Assembly (NCBI RefSeq): GCF_003335505.1
Contig: NZ_QPEX01000011.1
Coordinates: 527,123-591,122 of the forward strand
Length of the DNA: 64,000 nucleotides
Reading direction: 5' to 3'
Source of the DNA: Bremerella cremea
GTDB taxonomy: Bacteria; Planctomycetota; Planctomycetia; Pirellulales; Pirellulaceae
Each line of letters opens with the position of its first letter. Position 1 is the stretch's first letter. Both the position numbers and the translations under genes were made by a program. Positions 35,430 through 43,844 of this stretch are shown here, piece by piece. Below the pieces are notes generated by a model, which saw only the letters and a program-made list of their open reading frames with translations, made no database searches and had not been told where the DNA came from.

Positions 35430-37918
35430 GCGATGCCTCTTCCAGCCAAGTGAAGAAATACCGTCGTGTTGCTCGGCCAGGACTGTCGGTCTTGGCCCAA
35501 GGCGAGCCAATGATCTGGCTTTCCGGCGGGGCACTGACGATGGGCTTGTTGATGATCGTTTGTTTGTTGGCCTTAATCGTCTATCAAGGGATGGCCAGTT
35601 TTTGGCCTGGCCGGATTTATCGCGTTACCTTGAAAAACGGTACCGTGTTGATGGGTGAGTTGATAGATGAAGAAGACTACACCTTAGAAATCCCCGCGAC
35701 CGCTGGCCAGCCAGAAAAGACCGAGGAAACCCATCGTTGGCAATACCGTACCGATAACTTCGAGTTCAGCGGAGCGCAAGGTGGGACCTATCAATGGGTA
35801 ACACAAAACGAACTCGCGGACGAAGCCCCCACACTGCCAGAATGGGCGATGCTGTTCGAACGAAGCAAGCTGGGGCGATTCATCGGCATCCCTACTCGGT
35901 TTGAAATCTCGCTGCCACGTTCTATCGCGGCGGAAGAGGAAGAACTGAGTGCGATCGAGCGATTTTATGCCGCGAGCAAATCACGATTGATACCTCCCGA
36001 AGATCAAGCGGAAGCGGTTCAAGCAGAGTGGTCTGAGACATTGGCCAAGCTCGATCAAGAGCTGCAGCAGGTTGCCGCTAAGCTCAGCAAGGTTCAAGCC
36101 GAGAACTCGGCTGCTTTTGTGGCAGAAGAGACGCATTCCTCCGAGAACACGCAAGCAGTGCTCGCCGATGGCCAGACGATACCTTTAGCACAGCGGCAGG
36201 CAGGCCAGAACGTACTTGAAATCCGAGAAGTGGTAACCGGGGCAGCGGCAACCTACGCAGCCTATCAACAGCATCATGCTGAGGCTCGTGATCGGGTCCA
36301 CGCGATCGATCGAATCGCGGAATTTGAAGTAGGGGAAGCCAGTCGTCAGCAGGAAAGGGCCCGGCTGCAACTTCGTGAGCAAGAACTGAAGTGCGATGTT
36401 TTCGTGGAAGGATTGGCCAACGAGATTTACAACCTGCAAGTTGAGCGAACTGCCATCGAGGCCGAGAAAGACCAAGACCTGCGGCTTGTACAAGCTGCAG
36501 CGCGGATCCTTGGCAAAGACTCGGCCATGGCCAAGTTGGGACCTACCTTGGTAGCGGCGGTGAACCTCGATCGGGCGGTCAGCGAAGATCGTATTCAGAT
36601 CCGACTCGCCGAGATCACGGCCCTGCTAGAAGATGTGCCTGCAGCAGCAAGGCAGTCGGTGCATAACTACGTGGAGGTCCGCTTTCAAGTCGATCACAAG
36701 ATTTCCACTTTGCAGGAACGCATCTCGCAAATTGAACAGCGAAATAACCGATATCGCATGTTTGCCGAGACCGCTCAGGGGGCTGAAGCGGAACTGAAGC
36801 TGGGAGAGATCGTGCGTGCCTTTCCTGCCAACCAGCTTGATTGGAGCGGCCGGCTCAAGATTTATTTGGCTCGCTGGGGCGAGTTCTTGCTGGACGATCC
36901 GCGCGAAGCGAACTCGGAAGGGGGCGTCTTTCCGGCGATTTGGGGAACGGTGGCGATGACAATGATCATGTCGCTGATCGTCGTCCCGTTCGGTGTCCTG
37001 GCTGCGCTGTACTTAAGGGAATACGCCAAGAGCGGGCCGATCGTTAGTATCATTCGGATCAGCATTAACAACTTGGCTGGCGTACCGAGCATTGTGTTTG
37101 GGGTGTTCGGCTACGGCTTTTTAATTCTGGTGGTAGGGGCCTATATCGACGGGGGCCCGGCCAATGCCAACTTGCCGACGATGCCTAGCACATGGTGGTG
37201 GCTCACAGCGACAGGCCTGGCAGTCGTGGCATTTTTGGCGTTCATGACCACTTCTTATTCTCTGGGCAGCCGCAAGGTGCTCACCAAACAACGCACGCCT
37301 CATTTGGGGATGATCAGCCTGGTGCTGTGGATTGTCGCGACCGGTGCCTTCTTTGCTTTGATCGCGTTTACGCCAGACTTTCATGGCTTCTATCGAACCG
37401 GACTACCGAATCCGACGTTTGGTAAAGGATGTTTGTTGTGGGCTAGTTTGACCTTGGCTTTATTGACGTTGCCGGTGGTGATTGTCGCAACAGAAGAAGC
37501 TTTGTCCGCCGTGCCCAATTCATTGCGGGAAGGATCGTACGGATGCGGGGCGAGCAAGTGGCAAACGATTCGCCGCATTGTCTTACCGCACGCGTTGCCA
37601 GGAATTATGACCGGTATGATTCTGGCCATGGCTCGCGGAGCAGGCGAGGTCGCCCCGTTGATGTTAGTTGGCGTCTTGAAACTGGCTCCAGAGCTTCCGA
37701 TCGATTTGCATGCTCCTTTTGTTCACTTAGACCGAAGCTTTATGCACCTCGGTTTTCATATATTCGATCTTGGTTTTCAAAGCCCCAACAGCGAGGCGGC
37801 TAAGCCGATGGTCTTCACTACGACTTTGCTGTTGATCACCGTGATTGGCACTTTAAACTTCTTCGCGATCTGGTTGCGTGCTCGACTCAGAAAGCGATTT
37901 CATTCAGGCCAGTTTTAA
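35426..37918 (+). CDS. pstA: Phosphate ABC transporter permease PstA with coiled-coil extension
   Basis: 830 residues. A membrane helix (about 34-58) is followed by a 430-residue extension: a small beta-rich part with 'VTLKNGTVLMGELIDEEDYTLEI' (about 70-150), then a long, highly charged helical region (about 185-470, rich in E, Q, A and R) with the appearance of coiled coils. The permease domain is from about 500: 'GTVAMTMIMSLIVVPFGVLAALYLREY', 'NNLAGVPSIVFGVFGYG', and the EAA loop 'LREGSYGCGASKWQTIRRIVLPHA'. With PstC it forms the phosphate channel in the inner membrane. Its start codon overlaps the pstC stop (ATGA). Normal PstA is about 300 residues, so the extension is striking. Confidence 0.9.
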   Translation: MSDASSSQVKKYRRVARPGLSVLAQGEPMIWLSGGALTMGLLMIVCLLALIVYQGMASFWPGRIYRVTLKNGTVLMGELIDEEDYTLEIPATAGQPEKTEETHRWQYRTDNFEFSGAQGGTYQWVTQNELADEAPTLPEWAMLFERSKLGRFIGIPTRFEISLPRSIAAEEEELSAIERFYAASKSRLIPPEDQAEAVQAEWSETLAKLDQELQQVAAKLSKVQAENSAAFVAEETHSSENTQAVLADGQTIPLAQRQAGQNVLEIREVVTGAAATYAAYQQHHAEARDRVHAIDRIAEFEVGEASRQQERARLQLREQELKCDVFVEGLANEIYNLQVERTAIEAEKDQDLRLVQAAARILGKDSAMAKLGPTLVAAVNLDRAVSEDRIQIRLAEITALLEDVPAAARQSVHNYVEVRFQVDHKISTLQERISQIEQRNNRYRMFAETAQGAEAELKLGEIVRAFPANQLDWSGRLKIYLARWGEFLLDDPREANSEGGVFPAIWGTVAMTMIMSLIVVPFGVLAALYLREYAKSGPIVSIIRISINNLAGVPSIVFGVFGYGFLILVVGAYIDGGPANANLPTMPSTWWWLTATGLAVVAFLAFMTTSYSLGSRKVLTKQRTPHLGMISLVLWIVATGAFFALIAFTPDFHGFYRTGLPNPTFGKGCLLWASLTLALLTLPVVIVATEEALSAVPNSLREGSYGCGASKWQTIRRIVLPHALPGIMTGMILAMARGAGEVAPLMLVGVLKLAPELPIDLHAPFVHLDRSFMHLGFHIFDLGFQSPNSEAAKPMVFTTTLLLITVIGTLNFFAIWLRARLRKRFHSGQF

Positions 37919-37972
37919 CCGAAGCACTCACCGGCAAGTCGCTTTCCTCCTTTGAGAATTTCTAACAACTTC

Positions 37973-38827
37973 ATGAGTCAATCGCATTCAAGTTCTTCCG
38001 AAGTGAGCCGGCTGGAATTGATCGCCCAAGGGCAGGACTTTGCCCCGGTGATCCACGATGCCGTGCTGCGCGAAGAGAAAGTGCTGGAGATTAAAAATTT
38101 CAATCTGTGGTATGGCGACAAGCAGGCCCTGTTCAATATCAACATGCCCATCCCGCGTGGCCAGGTCACCGCTTTGGTGGGGCCCTCGGGCTGCGGCAAG
38201 TCGACACTGCTCCGCTGTGTAAATCGCATGAACGACTTGATCGATACTGTGCGGATTCGGGGCGATATCTTCCTGAACGATCAATCGATCTGCGACCCTG
38301 GTGTCGATGTGATCGAACTGCGAAAGCGCATGGGAATGGTTTTCCAAAAACCGAATCCTTTTCCGATGAGCATCTTCGAGAATGTCGTCTACCCGCTACG
38401 AATCGATGGCGAGCGAAGCCGAAGCGTGCTGGAAGGTGTGTGCGAGCATAGCCTGAAAGGTGCCGCGATTTGGAGCGAAGTGAAAGATCGCCTGCACGAA
38501 AGCGGCCTCAGTCTTTCCGGTGGGCAGCAGCAGCGGCTGTGTATTGCTCGAGCGATTGCCAGCGAACCGGAAGTGTTGCTGTTGGACGAACCTTGTTCCG
38601 CACTCGACCCGATCGCGACCGGCAAGATCGAAGACTTGATTCGCGAATTGCGAGGCGAGTATTCGATTTTGATCGTGACACATAACATGCAGCAAGCTTC
38701 CCGAATCAGTGACTATACCGCGTTTATGTATTTAGGCCGCTTGGTCGAGTATGGACCGACAGTCGATATTTTTACCAAACCGCAGTTAGCAGAAACGAAC
38801 GCTTACGTTACGGGACGTTTCGGTTAG
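37973..38827 (+). CDS. pstB: Phosphate ABC transporter ATP-binding protein
   Basis: 284 residues with all ABC ATPase motifs: Walker A 'GPSGCGKST' (about 70-78), the Q-loop '[13 protein letters not shown]' typical of PstB, signature '[16 protein letters not shown]' (about 180), Walker B '[13 protein letters not shown]', and H-loop 'IVTHNMQQA'. The N-terminal 35 residues are longer than in E. coli PstB. ATG 37973 is preferred over an in-frame TTG at 37952. It powers phosphate import by PstC/PstA. It lies 54 bp after pstA and 41 bp before phoU. Confidence 0.97.
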   Translation: MSQSHSSSSEVSRLELIAQGQDFAPVIHDAVLREEKVLEIKNFNLWYGDKQALFNINMPIPRGQVTALVGPSGCGKSTLLRCVNRMNDLIDTVRIRGDIFLNDQSICDPGVDVIELRKRMGMVFQKPNPFPMSIFENVVYPLRIDGERSRSVLEGVCEHSLKGAAIWSEVKDRLHESGLSLSGGQQQRLCIARAIASEPEVLLLDEPCSALDPIATGKIEDLIRELRGEYSILIVTHNMQQASRISDYTAFMYLGRLVEYGPTVDIFTKPQLAETNAYVTGRFG

Positions 38828-38868
38828 TCGTTTTCCTTTTACCTTGGCAAAGTCGAAAGTCAAACCGC

Positions 38869-39564
38869 ATGACGCAGCATTGGATTCGTCAGATCGAGGA
38901 GGTTCGCTCTCATCTCCTTTCCATGGGTACCAGCGCCGAGGCTCAGGTCAGCGAGGCGACCCGCGCGCTGCAAGACCTGGACCAGACGCGGGCTTTGGAG
39001 GTGATTTCGGCGGACGACGATCTTGACGCGATGGATGTTGCTTTAGAGGAAGAATGTTTGCATTCGATCGCGCTGTTTCAGCCGGTCGCCTCTGACTTAA
39101 GATTGATTGTCGCAGCGATGTCGGTTGGGCACGAACTAGAACGCATTGGCGACCTGGCGGTGAATATTGCCGCTGGGGTTGTCCGCTTGCGAGATGCCGG
39201 GAAACAGGCTGGGCAAATCGTGTTGCCAGCTTGCTTGCAGCAAGCCAATCAGATGGCGATGGAAATGCTAAGGCAAAGCTTGGATGCGTTCATCATGCAA
39301 GATACGGCCCACTGTCGCCAGTTGATTCAGCAAGACCGAGAACTCGACCAACTCCACCGGGCCATCTTTCAATGGTTGAAGGAAGGCATACAGAACAACC
39401 CGAGCGATTTAGACTGGATGATCGAGATTACCAGCATCTCGAAACACATCGAACGAATTGCGGATCATGTGACCAACATTGCCGAGATCGTGATTTACTG
39501 GGTGGAAGGCGAGATTGTCCGTCACCGCCAAGTAATTTCTCCGGATGAGGAGTCCTCGTCATGA
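38869..39564 (+). CDS. phoU: Phosphate signalling protein PhoU
   Basis: 231 residues, two repeats of a three-helix bundle. Typical PhoU signatures are 'DDDLDAMDVALEEECLHSIALFQPVASDLRLIVAAMSVGHELERIGDLAVNIA' in shortened form (D-D-D-L-D, R-L-I-V, E-R-I-G-D) and, in the second repeat, 'ISKHIERIADHVTNIAE'. These E/D-x-x-x-D clusters bind metal. PhoU restrains PstSCAB and in E. coli keeps the PhoR kinase off in high phosphate. Here no phoR is adjacent. No ribosome binding site stands out. Its stop overlaps a tiny frame that runs into the regulator start. Confidence 0.95.
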   Translation: MTQHWIRQIEEVRSHLLSMGTSAEAQVSEATRALQDLDQTRALEVISADDDLDAMDVALEEECLHSIALFQPVASDLRLIVAAMSVGHELERIGDLAVNIAAGVVRLRDAGKQAGQIVLPACLQQANQMAMEMLRQSLDAFIMQDTAHCRQLIQQDRELDQLHRAIFQWLKEGIQNNPSDLDWMIEITSISKHIERIADHVTNIAEIVIYWVEGEIVRHRQVISPDEESSS

Positions 39565-39638
39565 GCGTATCGAGCTTGCTGACGGCTGACGATCGTTGCT
39601 CGCTTTCTAGCGGAAGTGAGACCTGTGTCGCAACGTAG
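39561..39638 (+). CDS. Possible 25-codon coupling frame between phoU and the regulator
   Basis: An ATG overlapping the phoU stop (ATGA) opens a 25-residue frame ending 14 bases inside the regulator gene. The peptide is serine-rich and not recognisable. It may only pass ribosomes from phoU to the regulator's GTG start; it could also be chance. Confidence 0.25.
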   Translation: MSVSSLLTADDRCSLSSGSETCVAT

Positions 39639-40359
39639 TATTCTTATCGTCGAATCACCTCGCGGGCCTTTGCAGACCGTGGCTCATAACTTGCAACAGA
39701 CCGGTTGCCGGGTGTTTGTGGCTCAGGGAATGCGCGACGGGCTGCAGAAAGTGCTAGAGTACTTACCGGACGTGGTCGTGCTTTCGCAAAATCTGCCTGC
39801 CGACGATTTGCTGGAGCTTTGTCGCTCGATCATGCGTAACGTCAGTGATGAAACGGCCCCTGCTATTTTGATCGCCCCGACCGGAGCGGATCTTTCTAGT
39901 ATTGAAGATCCGTCGCACGATTCGCGACTGGCTGAATCTCTGGCTTTAGATCTTCTCGCTCAATGCGTTAAGACACTGACCTTCCGAGCCCGGCAAACGA
40001 ACGATACGCAATCGGTATTGGAATGCCACGGGCTGCGTCTTGACCCACGCTTCGCCGTGGTCGAGATGGATGGAAAGCGGCTTGATTTGACCCCCACCGA
40101 GTTTCGCTTATTGCAAGCTTTGCTCTCTCGGCCGGGGCATGTGCTCACGCGGGTCGAACTCGAAAATGCCGCGGTTCCCCCAGCGAAGGGAAGGGAATCA
40201 GAAATGCCTGGCGAGAATTCCAGCCGAACGCGCCGAATCGATGTTCATATCAAGTCAATTCGTAGCAAGCTTCGGCAAAAGAGCGTACTAATCGAAACGG
40301 TGCGTAGCGTGGGGTACCGCTTTCGTGAGCCGGCTTGGAATATAACCTCTTCTCATTAA
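39625..40359 (+). CDS. PhoB-like OmpR-family regulator with degenerate receiver
   Basis: 244 residues. The C-terminal winged-helix domain (about 130-235) is complete: 'LTPTEFRLLQALLSRPGHVLTRVELE' and 'RRIDVHIKSIRSKLRQKSVLIETVRSVGYRFREP'. The N-terminal domain has receiver spacing, but the acidic pair is 'VESPRG' instead of V-E-D-x, the phospho-acceptor position in 'DVVVLSQNLP' is Ser54 instead of Asp, and the 'KP' motif is absent. It therefore should not be phosphorylated in the usual way. GTG 39625 is chosen because GGAAGTGA, nearly complementary to the 16S tail, lies five bases before it. As the last gene of the pst-phoU operon it probably controls phosphate genes. A linker insertion (about 185-200) lies between helices of the DNA-binding domain. 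Confidence 0.85.
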   Translation: MSQRSILIVESPRGPLQTVAHNLQQTGCRVFVAQGMRDGLQKVLEYLPDVVVLSQNLPADDLLELCRSIMRNVSDETAPAILIAPTGADLSSIEDPSHDSRLAESLALDLLAQCVKTLTFRARQTNDTQSVLECHGLRLDPRFAVVEMDGKRLDLTPTEFRLLQALLSRPGHVLTRVELENAAVPPAKGRESEMPGENSSRTRRIDVHIKSIRSKLRQKSVLIETVRSVGYRFREPAWNITSSH

Positions 40360-40376
40360 AACAGTTACGTGAATTT

Positions 40377-40417
40377 GCCTGCCTCCCGCGAGGGGGTAGA
40401 GGCAGGCCGGTTGTTTC
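40377..40417 (+). terminator. Terminator of the phosphate operon
   Basis: A perfect 9-bp stem, GCCTGCCTC (40377-40385) / GAGGCAGGC (40399-40407), is followed by CGGTTGTTTCT. It lies 18 bp after the regulator's stop codon. Confidence 0.7.
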
Positions 40418-40614
40418 TGCCTAATCTGAGAATCAGCTACTTGCAGATGAACAAACGGTTAAGGTATCGTGAATCGCTCGTGGCGTTCCTTGCCGAATTT
40501 CTTAACACGAAGACAATTTAACTCGCCAAGGAAGTCGTGCTAGCACTGACGGCCTGAAATAGAGTCAGGCCAGAATGGATTCAGCAAATCCAAGGAAAAG
40601 CACGACGGAGTTAC

Positions 40615-40998
40615 GTGCAAATCAGGGAGTCAACGAGGACCCCTCGACATGGAACGGATCTCCTTCCCGTGATGTTCTCTATCGTAATGGTCGATGAGAA
40701 TGGAAGGAAGAATGAAATCATGGTCGGTTTGAAAGCGAATAACGGTTTGAACGAAAAGACACTCTGGGAACGGCGTGAGCTGCTGCGAAGCCAGCCCAAT
40801 GTTCATTTTATTGAGCCTGAGCAGTTTTGTGCTTTGGCCGTTTCGTGCCGCAAGATCAGCCGAGCGGATGAAGGGGCAGCTGGGCTGAAGGGGCTGCACA
40901 GCGAAGTAGAAGACCAGTTCTACTACGTGGAAGAAGAGCGGCTCGATCAATACCGAGAAGGGGCGTTCTGCCCAAATGCTTCGCTCGAATTCGTCTAA
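40615..40998 (+). CDS. Hypothetical protein
   Basis: 127 residues from GTG 40615, which has GGAG four bases upstream; an internal ATG at 40672 would give 108 residues but has no ribosome binding site. A beta-rich start ('FSIVMVDENGRKNEIMVG') is followed by a charged helical region with 'EEERLDQYREG'. No signal peptide and no membrane helix. I do not recognise it. It sits alone between the phosphate operon and the convergent symporter genes. Confidence 0.45.
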   Translation: MQIRESTRTPRHGTDLLPVMFSIVMVDENGRKNEIMVGLKANNGLNEKTLWERRELLRSQPNVHFIEPEQFCALAVSCRKISRADEGAAGLKGLHSEVEDQFYYVEEERLDQYREGAFCPNASLEFV

Positions 40999-41052
40999 CG
41001 CACGATTTGCGTGAACAGCTTGCTTCGTTTTTTGGCCTCTCATAAACGCGAA

Positions 41053-41084
41053 AACCCATGCCAACCTGGGTGTCGGCATGGGTT
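41053..41084. terminator. Terminator between the hypothetical gene and the symporter
   Basis: A perfect 10-bp stem, AACCCATGCC (41053-41062) / GGCATGGGTT (41075-41084). On the minus strand it runs into TTTTCGCG, fitting termination of the symporter transcript; it may serve both directions. Confidence 0.65.
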
Positions 41085-41110
41085 CTGTGATTGAAGGGGC
41101 GAAGCTAGGC

Positions 41111-42973
41111 TTAGGGATTATCTGCTTCGGCGTCGGTTTCGTCGAAGTGGGCCTCTGGAGCGTGCGATCCACGCGGAATACGGACGCTTTCTACCAAATC
41201 TTGCACGTCGTCTGGTGGCGGACTGGTTAGTCGGCTCACAACCAGGGCCACAGTAAAGTTCAGGATTAAGCCCACCGCACCAGCGGCTTCTGGTTGCAGG
41301 CCATCTGGAATCCACTTGCTGCCAGTCAGCCAAGGGGTCATCAAGGGAGCAGCGGTTCCTAGAATCTTGTCCGAGCGACAGCCAATGATGTAGACCGCCG
41401 TGAAAAGCACGCCGACGACCATCCCGCTAATCGCTCCCTCGCGATTCATCCGTTTATCGAAGATGCCCAGGAAGATAATCGGAAAGAAACTAGCCGCAGC
41501 CAAACCAAACGCAAATGCGACCACCTGACCAATGAACCCAGGCGGATAGATGCCAAAGTAGCCAGCCACAAAGATCGCCCCGATAATCATGATCCGTGCG
41601 ATCAGAAGCCGACGTGGCTCGGTAGCTTGTGGCTCGACGAAGTGAACATACAGATCGTGGGCCATTGAACTGGAAATCACTAGCAGCAGCCCAGCCGCCG
41701 TACTCAAGGCCGCTGCCAAACCGCCGGTAGCCACGATGGCAATCACCCACGGAGAAAGCTTCGCGATCTCAGGCGTCGCCAAGACGAGAATGTCCTTGTC
41801 GATTTTGACTTCGGCAAAGTTGCCGTCGACGTTCTTTAGCGAGAGGATGCCGTCCTTGTTCTTATCGTCGATGGTGATCAGGCCGGTCTTTTGCCAGTTC
41901 GAGACCCACTGCACCACTTCCTCCTTCCCTGCGTCGTTGACTTGATAAATGGGGTAGTAGTCAACATCGGTGTCTTTGTCGTGAACCATCTCGCCGATAT
42001 GTGCCCCGTTCAGGGTTTCTAAAATCGAGTAGCGGGCAAACATGGCCAGCACAGGGGCGGAAGTGTAAAGCAACGCAATGAACAGCAACGCCCAAAACGC
42101 GCTGTAACGGGCCGCACGAACGTTGGCCACCGTATAAAAGCGGACGATCACGTGCGGCAGCCCAGCGGTACCGGTCATCAGGGCCAAGGTAATCAGAAAG
42201 ACGTTTGTCTTGTCGTAGTTGGTAAACGGCTGCGTATAAGCCGCGAAGCCAAGGTCTTCCTGAATCTTGTTGACCTTTTCAGCGATGTCGCCGGTCGCGA
42301 AGCCAACTTGCGGAATGGGGTTATCGGTCAGCATGTAAGAAAGAGCAACGGTCGGAATTAGGAACGCCGCGATCAGGACGAAGAACTGCACGACCTGAGT
42401 CCACGTGATTCCTTTCATCCCACCCAGCACGGCGAAGACACCGACAATAAACATGCCGATAACGACCCCTTGCCAGGTTTCGACTTCCAGAAAGCGTGCA
42501 AACACGATCCCCACACCGCGCATCTGTCCGGCGACATAGGTAATTGAAATGAAGACCGCACAGATCGCAGCCACGATTCGTGCCGTTTCGCTGTAATAAC
42601 GCTTCGCTACAAAGTCAGGCACCGTGTATTGGCCAAACTTACGTAAGTATGGCGCCAATAACATCGCCAGCAGGACGTAGCCTCCGGTCCAGCCGAGCAG
42701 ATAGAACGAACCGTCCGAGCCAAGTGCGCTGATCAAGCCGGCCATGCTGATGAACGACGCGGCGCTCATCCAGTCGGCTGCCGTGGCGGCACCGTTGGCA
42801 ATCGCCGGCACGCCTTGGCCGGCCACGTAGAACTCGCCCGATTCCTGTGCCCGGCTGGCCCAGCCGATGTACAGGTAGATCATGAACGTGATGATGACAA
42901 ACAGAAAGGTCCAGGCCTGCGTCGAAGTGAAAGCCAGACCTAGCAGAGGTAAGGAATATTCTAGAAATTGCAT
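41111..42973 (-). CDS. Sodium:solute symporter, large subunit (acetate permease-like)
   Basis: 620 residues with about 13 membrane helices. Family signatures include 'FYVAGQGVPAIANGAATAADWMSAASFISMAGLI', here in pieces G-A-A-T-A-A-D-W-M-S-A-A-S-F, and 'GGLAAALSTAAGLLLVISSSMAHDLY', both carrying sodium- and substrate-site residues of the SSS family (ActP/VC_2705 type). An extramembrane segment (about 325-400) is charged and contains 'DDKNKDGILSL', which follows the EF-hand/dockerin calcium loop pattern. It pairs with the DUF4212 small subunit three bases upstream. Substrate is probably acetate or another short carboxylate, which sequence alone does not settle. The C-terminal tail is acidic. 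Confidence 0.9.
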   Translation of the reverse strand: MQFLEYSLPLLGLAFTSTQAWTFLFVIITFMIYLYIGWASRAQESGEFYVAGQGVPAIANGAATAADWMSAASFISMAGLISALGSDGSFYLLGWTGGYVLLAMLLAPYLRKFGQYTVPDFVAKRYYSETARIVAAICAVFISITYVAGQMRGVGIVFARFLEVETWQGVVIGMFIVGVFAVLGGMKGITWTQVVQFFVLIAAFLIPTVALSYMLTDNPIPQVGFATGDIAEKVNKIQEDLGFAAYTQPFTNYDKTNVFLITLALMTGTAGLPHVIVRFYTVANVRAARYSAFWALLFIALLYTSAPVLAMFARYSILETLNGAHIGEMVHDKDTDVDYYPIYQVNDAGKEEVVQWVSNWQKTGLITIDDKNKDGILSLKNVDGNFAEVKIDKDILVLATPEIAKLSPWVIAIVATGGLAAALSTAAGLLLVISSSMAHDLYVHFVEPQATEPRRLLIARIMIIGAIFVAGYFGIYPPGFIGQVVAFAFGLAAASFFPIIFLGIFDKRMNREGAISGMVVGVLFTAVYIIGCRSDKILGTAAPLMTPWLTGSKWIPDGLQPEAAGAVGLILNFTVALVVSRLTSPPPDDVQDLVESVRIPRGSHAPEAHFDETDAEADNP

Positions 42974-42976
42974 GAA

Positions 42977-43264
42977 CTACTCCTTCACGTCATGTTTGCG
43001 ATCGAGATAGTCCATTACCAACGCATAGACCAGGATCAGTACCAGAAAGACATACATCGATCCTTGCTGGGCGAACCAGAAACCGAGCGGAAGGTTGCCG
43101 ATCTTGTATTGATTGAGCCATTCGATCCAGAGAATCGAGCAGCCAAACGAAACAAAAGCCCAGATAGAAAGCAAGATTCCAATGACAATCAGATTCTGCC
43201 GCCAGTAGGCGACTTTGGGCACAGGGCGCGCAGGGGAAGGATTGCGCGGTGGGGTGGAGGACAT
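42977..43264 (-). CDS. DUF4212 small subunit of the symporter
   Basis: 95 residues with two membrane helices (about 27-48 and 62-85). The sequence 'YWRQNLIVIGILLSIWAFVSFG' (in short: Y-W-R-x-N, then W-A-x-V-S-F-G) and 'PLGFWFAQQGSMYVFLVLILVYA' are DUF4212 hallmarks. This small subunit always accompanies VC_2705-type sodium:solute symporters. I start at the ATG where the proline-rich N-terminus begins; a 26-residue upstream extension is not conserved-looking. The large subunit begins four bases after its stop codon. Confidence 0.9.
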   Translation of the reverse strand: MSSTPPRNPSPARPVPKVAYWRQNLIVIGILLSIWAFVSFGCSILWIEWLNQYKIGNLPLGFWFAQQGSMYVFLVLILVYALVMDYLDRKHDVKE

Positions 43265-43844
43265 GCGGATTTTCCAGGGGCTTTTTTTTGAAAAAAAGAG
43301 AAAAGTTGCCGCTAGGAAAATCGATTCCACTGCGTCTGTCAACTAGACAGAGCAAAGTTGCCCCCAAGAAGAGAGGCTAGAAGGAAGGGGGTGAAGAGCT
43401 GCAATTCGAGAACGATCCGGGGAAAGCGTATGCTTTGGTGTCCTTTCCCGATACATTCCGAGTTGCAGCTAGTTCCGCTCCATGGTCACTTGACCAATCA
43501 TTGCCCAGGTAGCGACAAAAGCGACGCATAACCAAGCGTGGAGTAATTCGACAGGCATTGCTACGGTCCCAGCATTGTTGTGGTTTCGCGTGCCCATCCA
43601 TGAGAGACTTCACCCATCCGTGGCTAGGAAAAGGTATCGACCAAACCGTTCACCATTTTTCTAAGTTTCTTGCTGCTGCGGTTTTACAGGATTAAACCGC
43701 ACGCATGGCCCTGCCCAAGAAGGTGGTAGGGCCGGTAGGCTTTGCCCTGACGTATTTCCCGCGTAACGATCGTAGCGATGAGGCGTGATTTCCTAGTGTA
43801 ATGGAGGCAAAGCCAAGCGCTTGCCTCGGTTTCAGCCAGAGAGA
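43265..43844. other. Gene-free interval with paired hairpins
   Basis: 580 bp with no supported gene. A 78-codon minus-strand frame at 43377-43613 has no protein-like features. Two adjacent hairpins lie at 43677-43701 (TGCGGTTTTA / TTAAACCGCA) and 43707-43733 (GGCCCT / AGGGCC), downstream of fhcC on the minus strand; they may be its terminator or part of a small RNA. Confidence 0.4.

Noticed and set aside
43377..43613. 78-codon minus-strand frame
   Set aside because: No domain, no ribosome binding site and composition unlike neighbouring genes.
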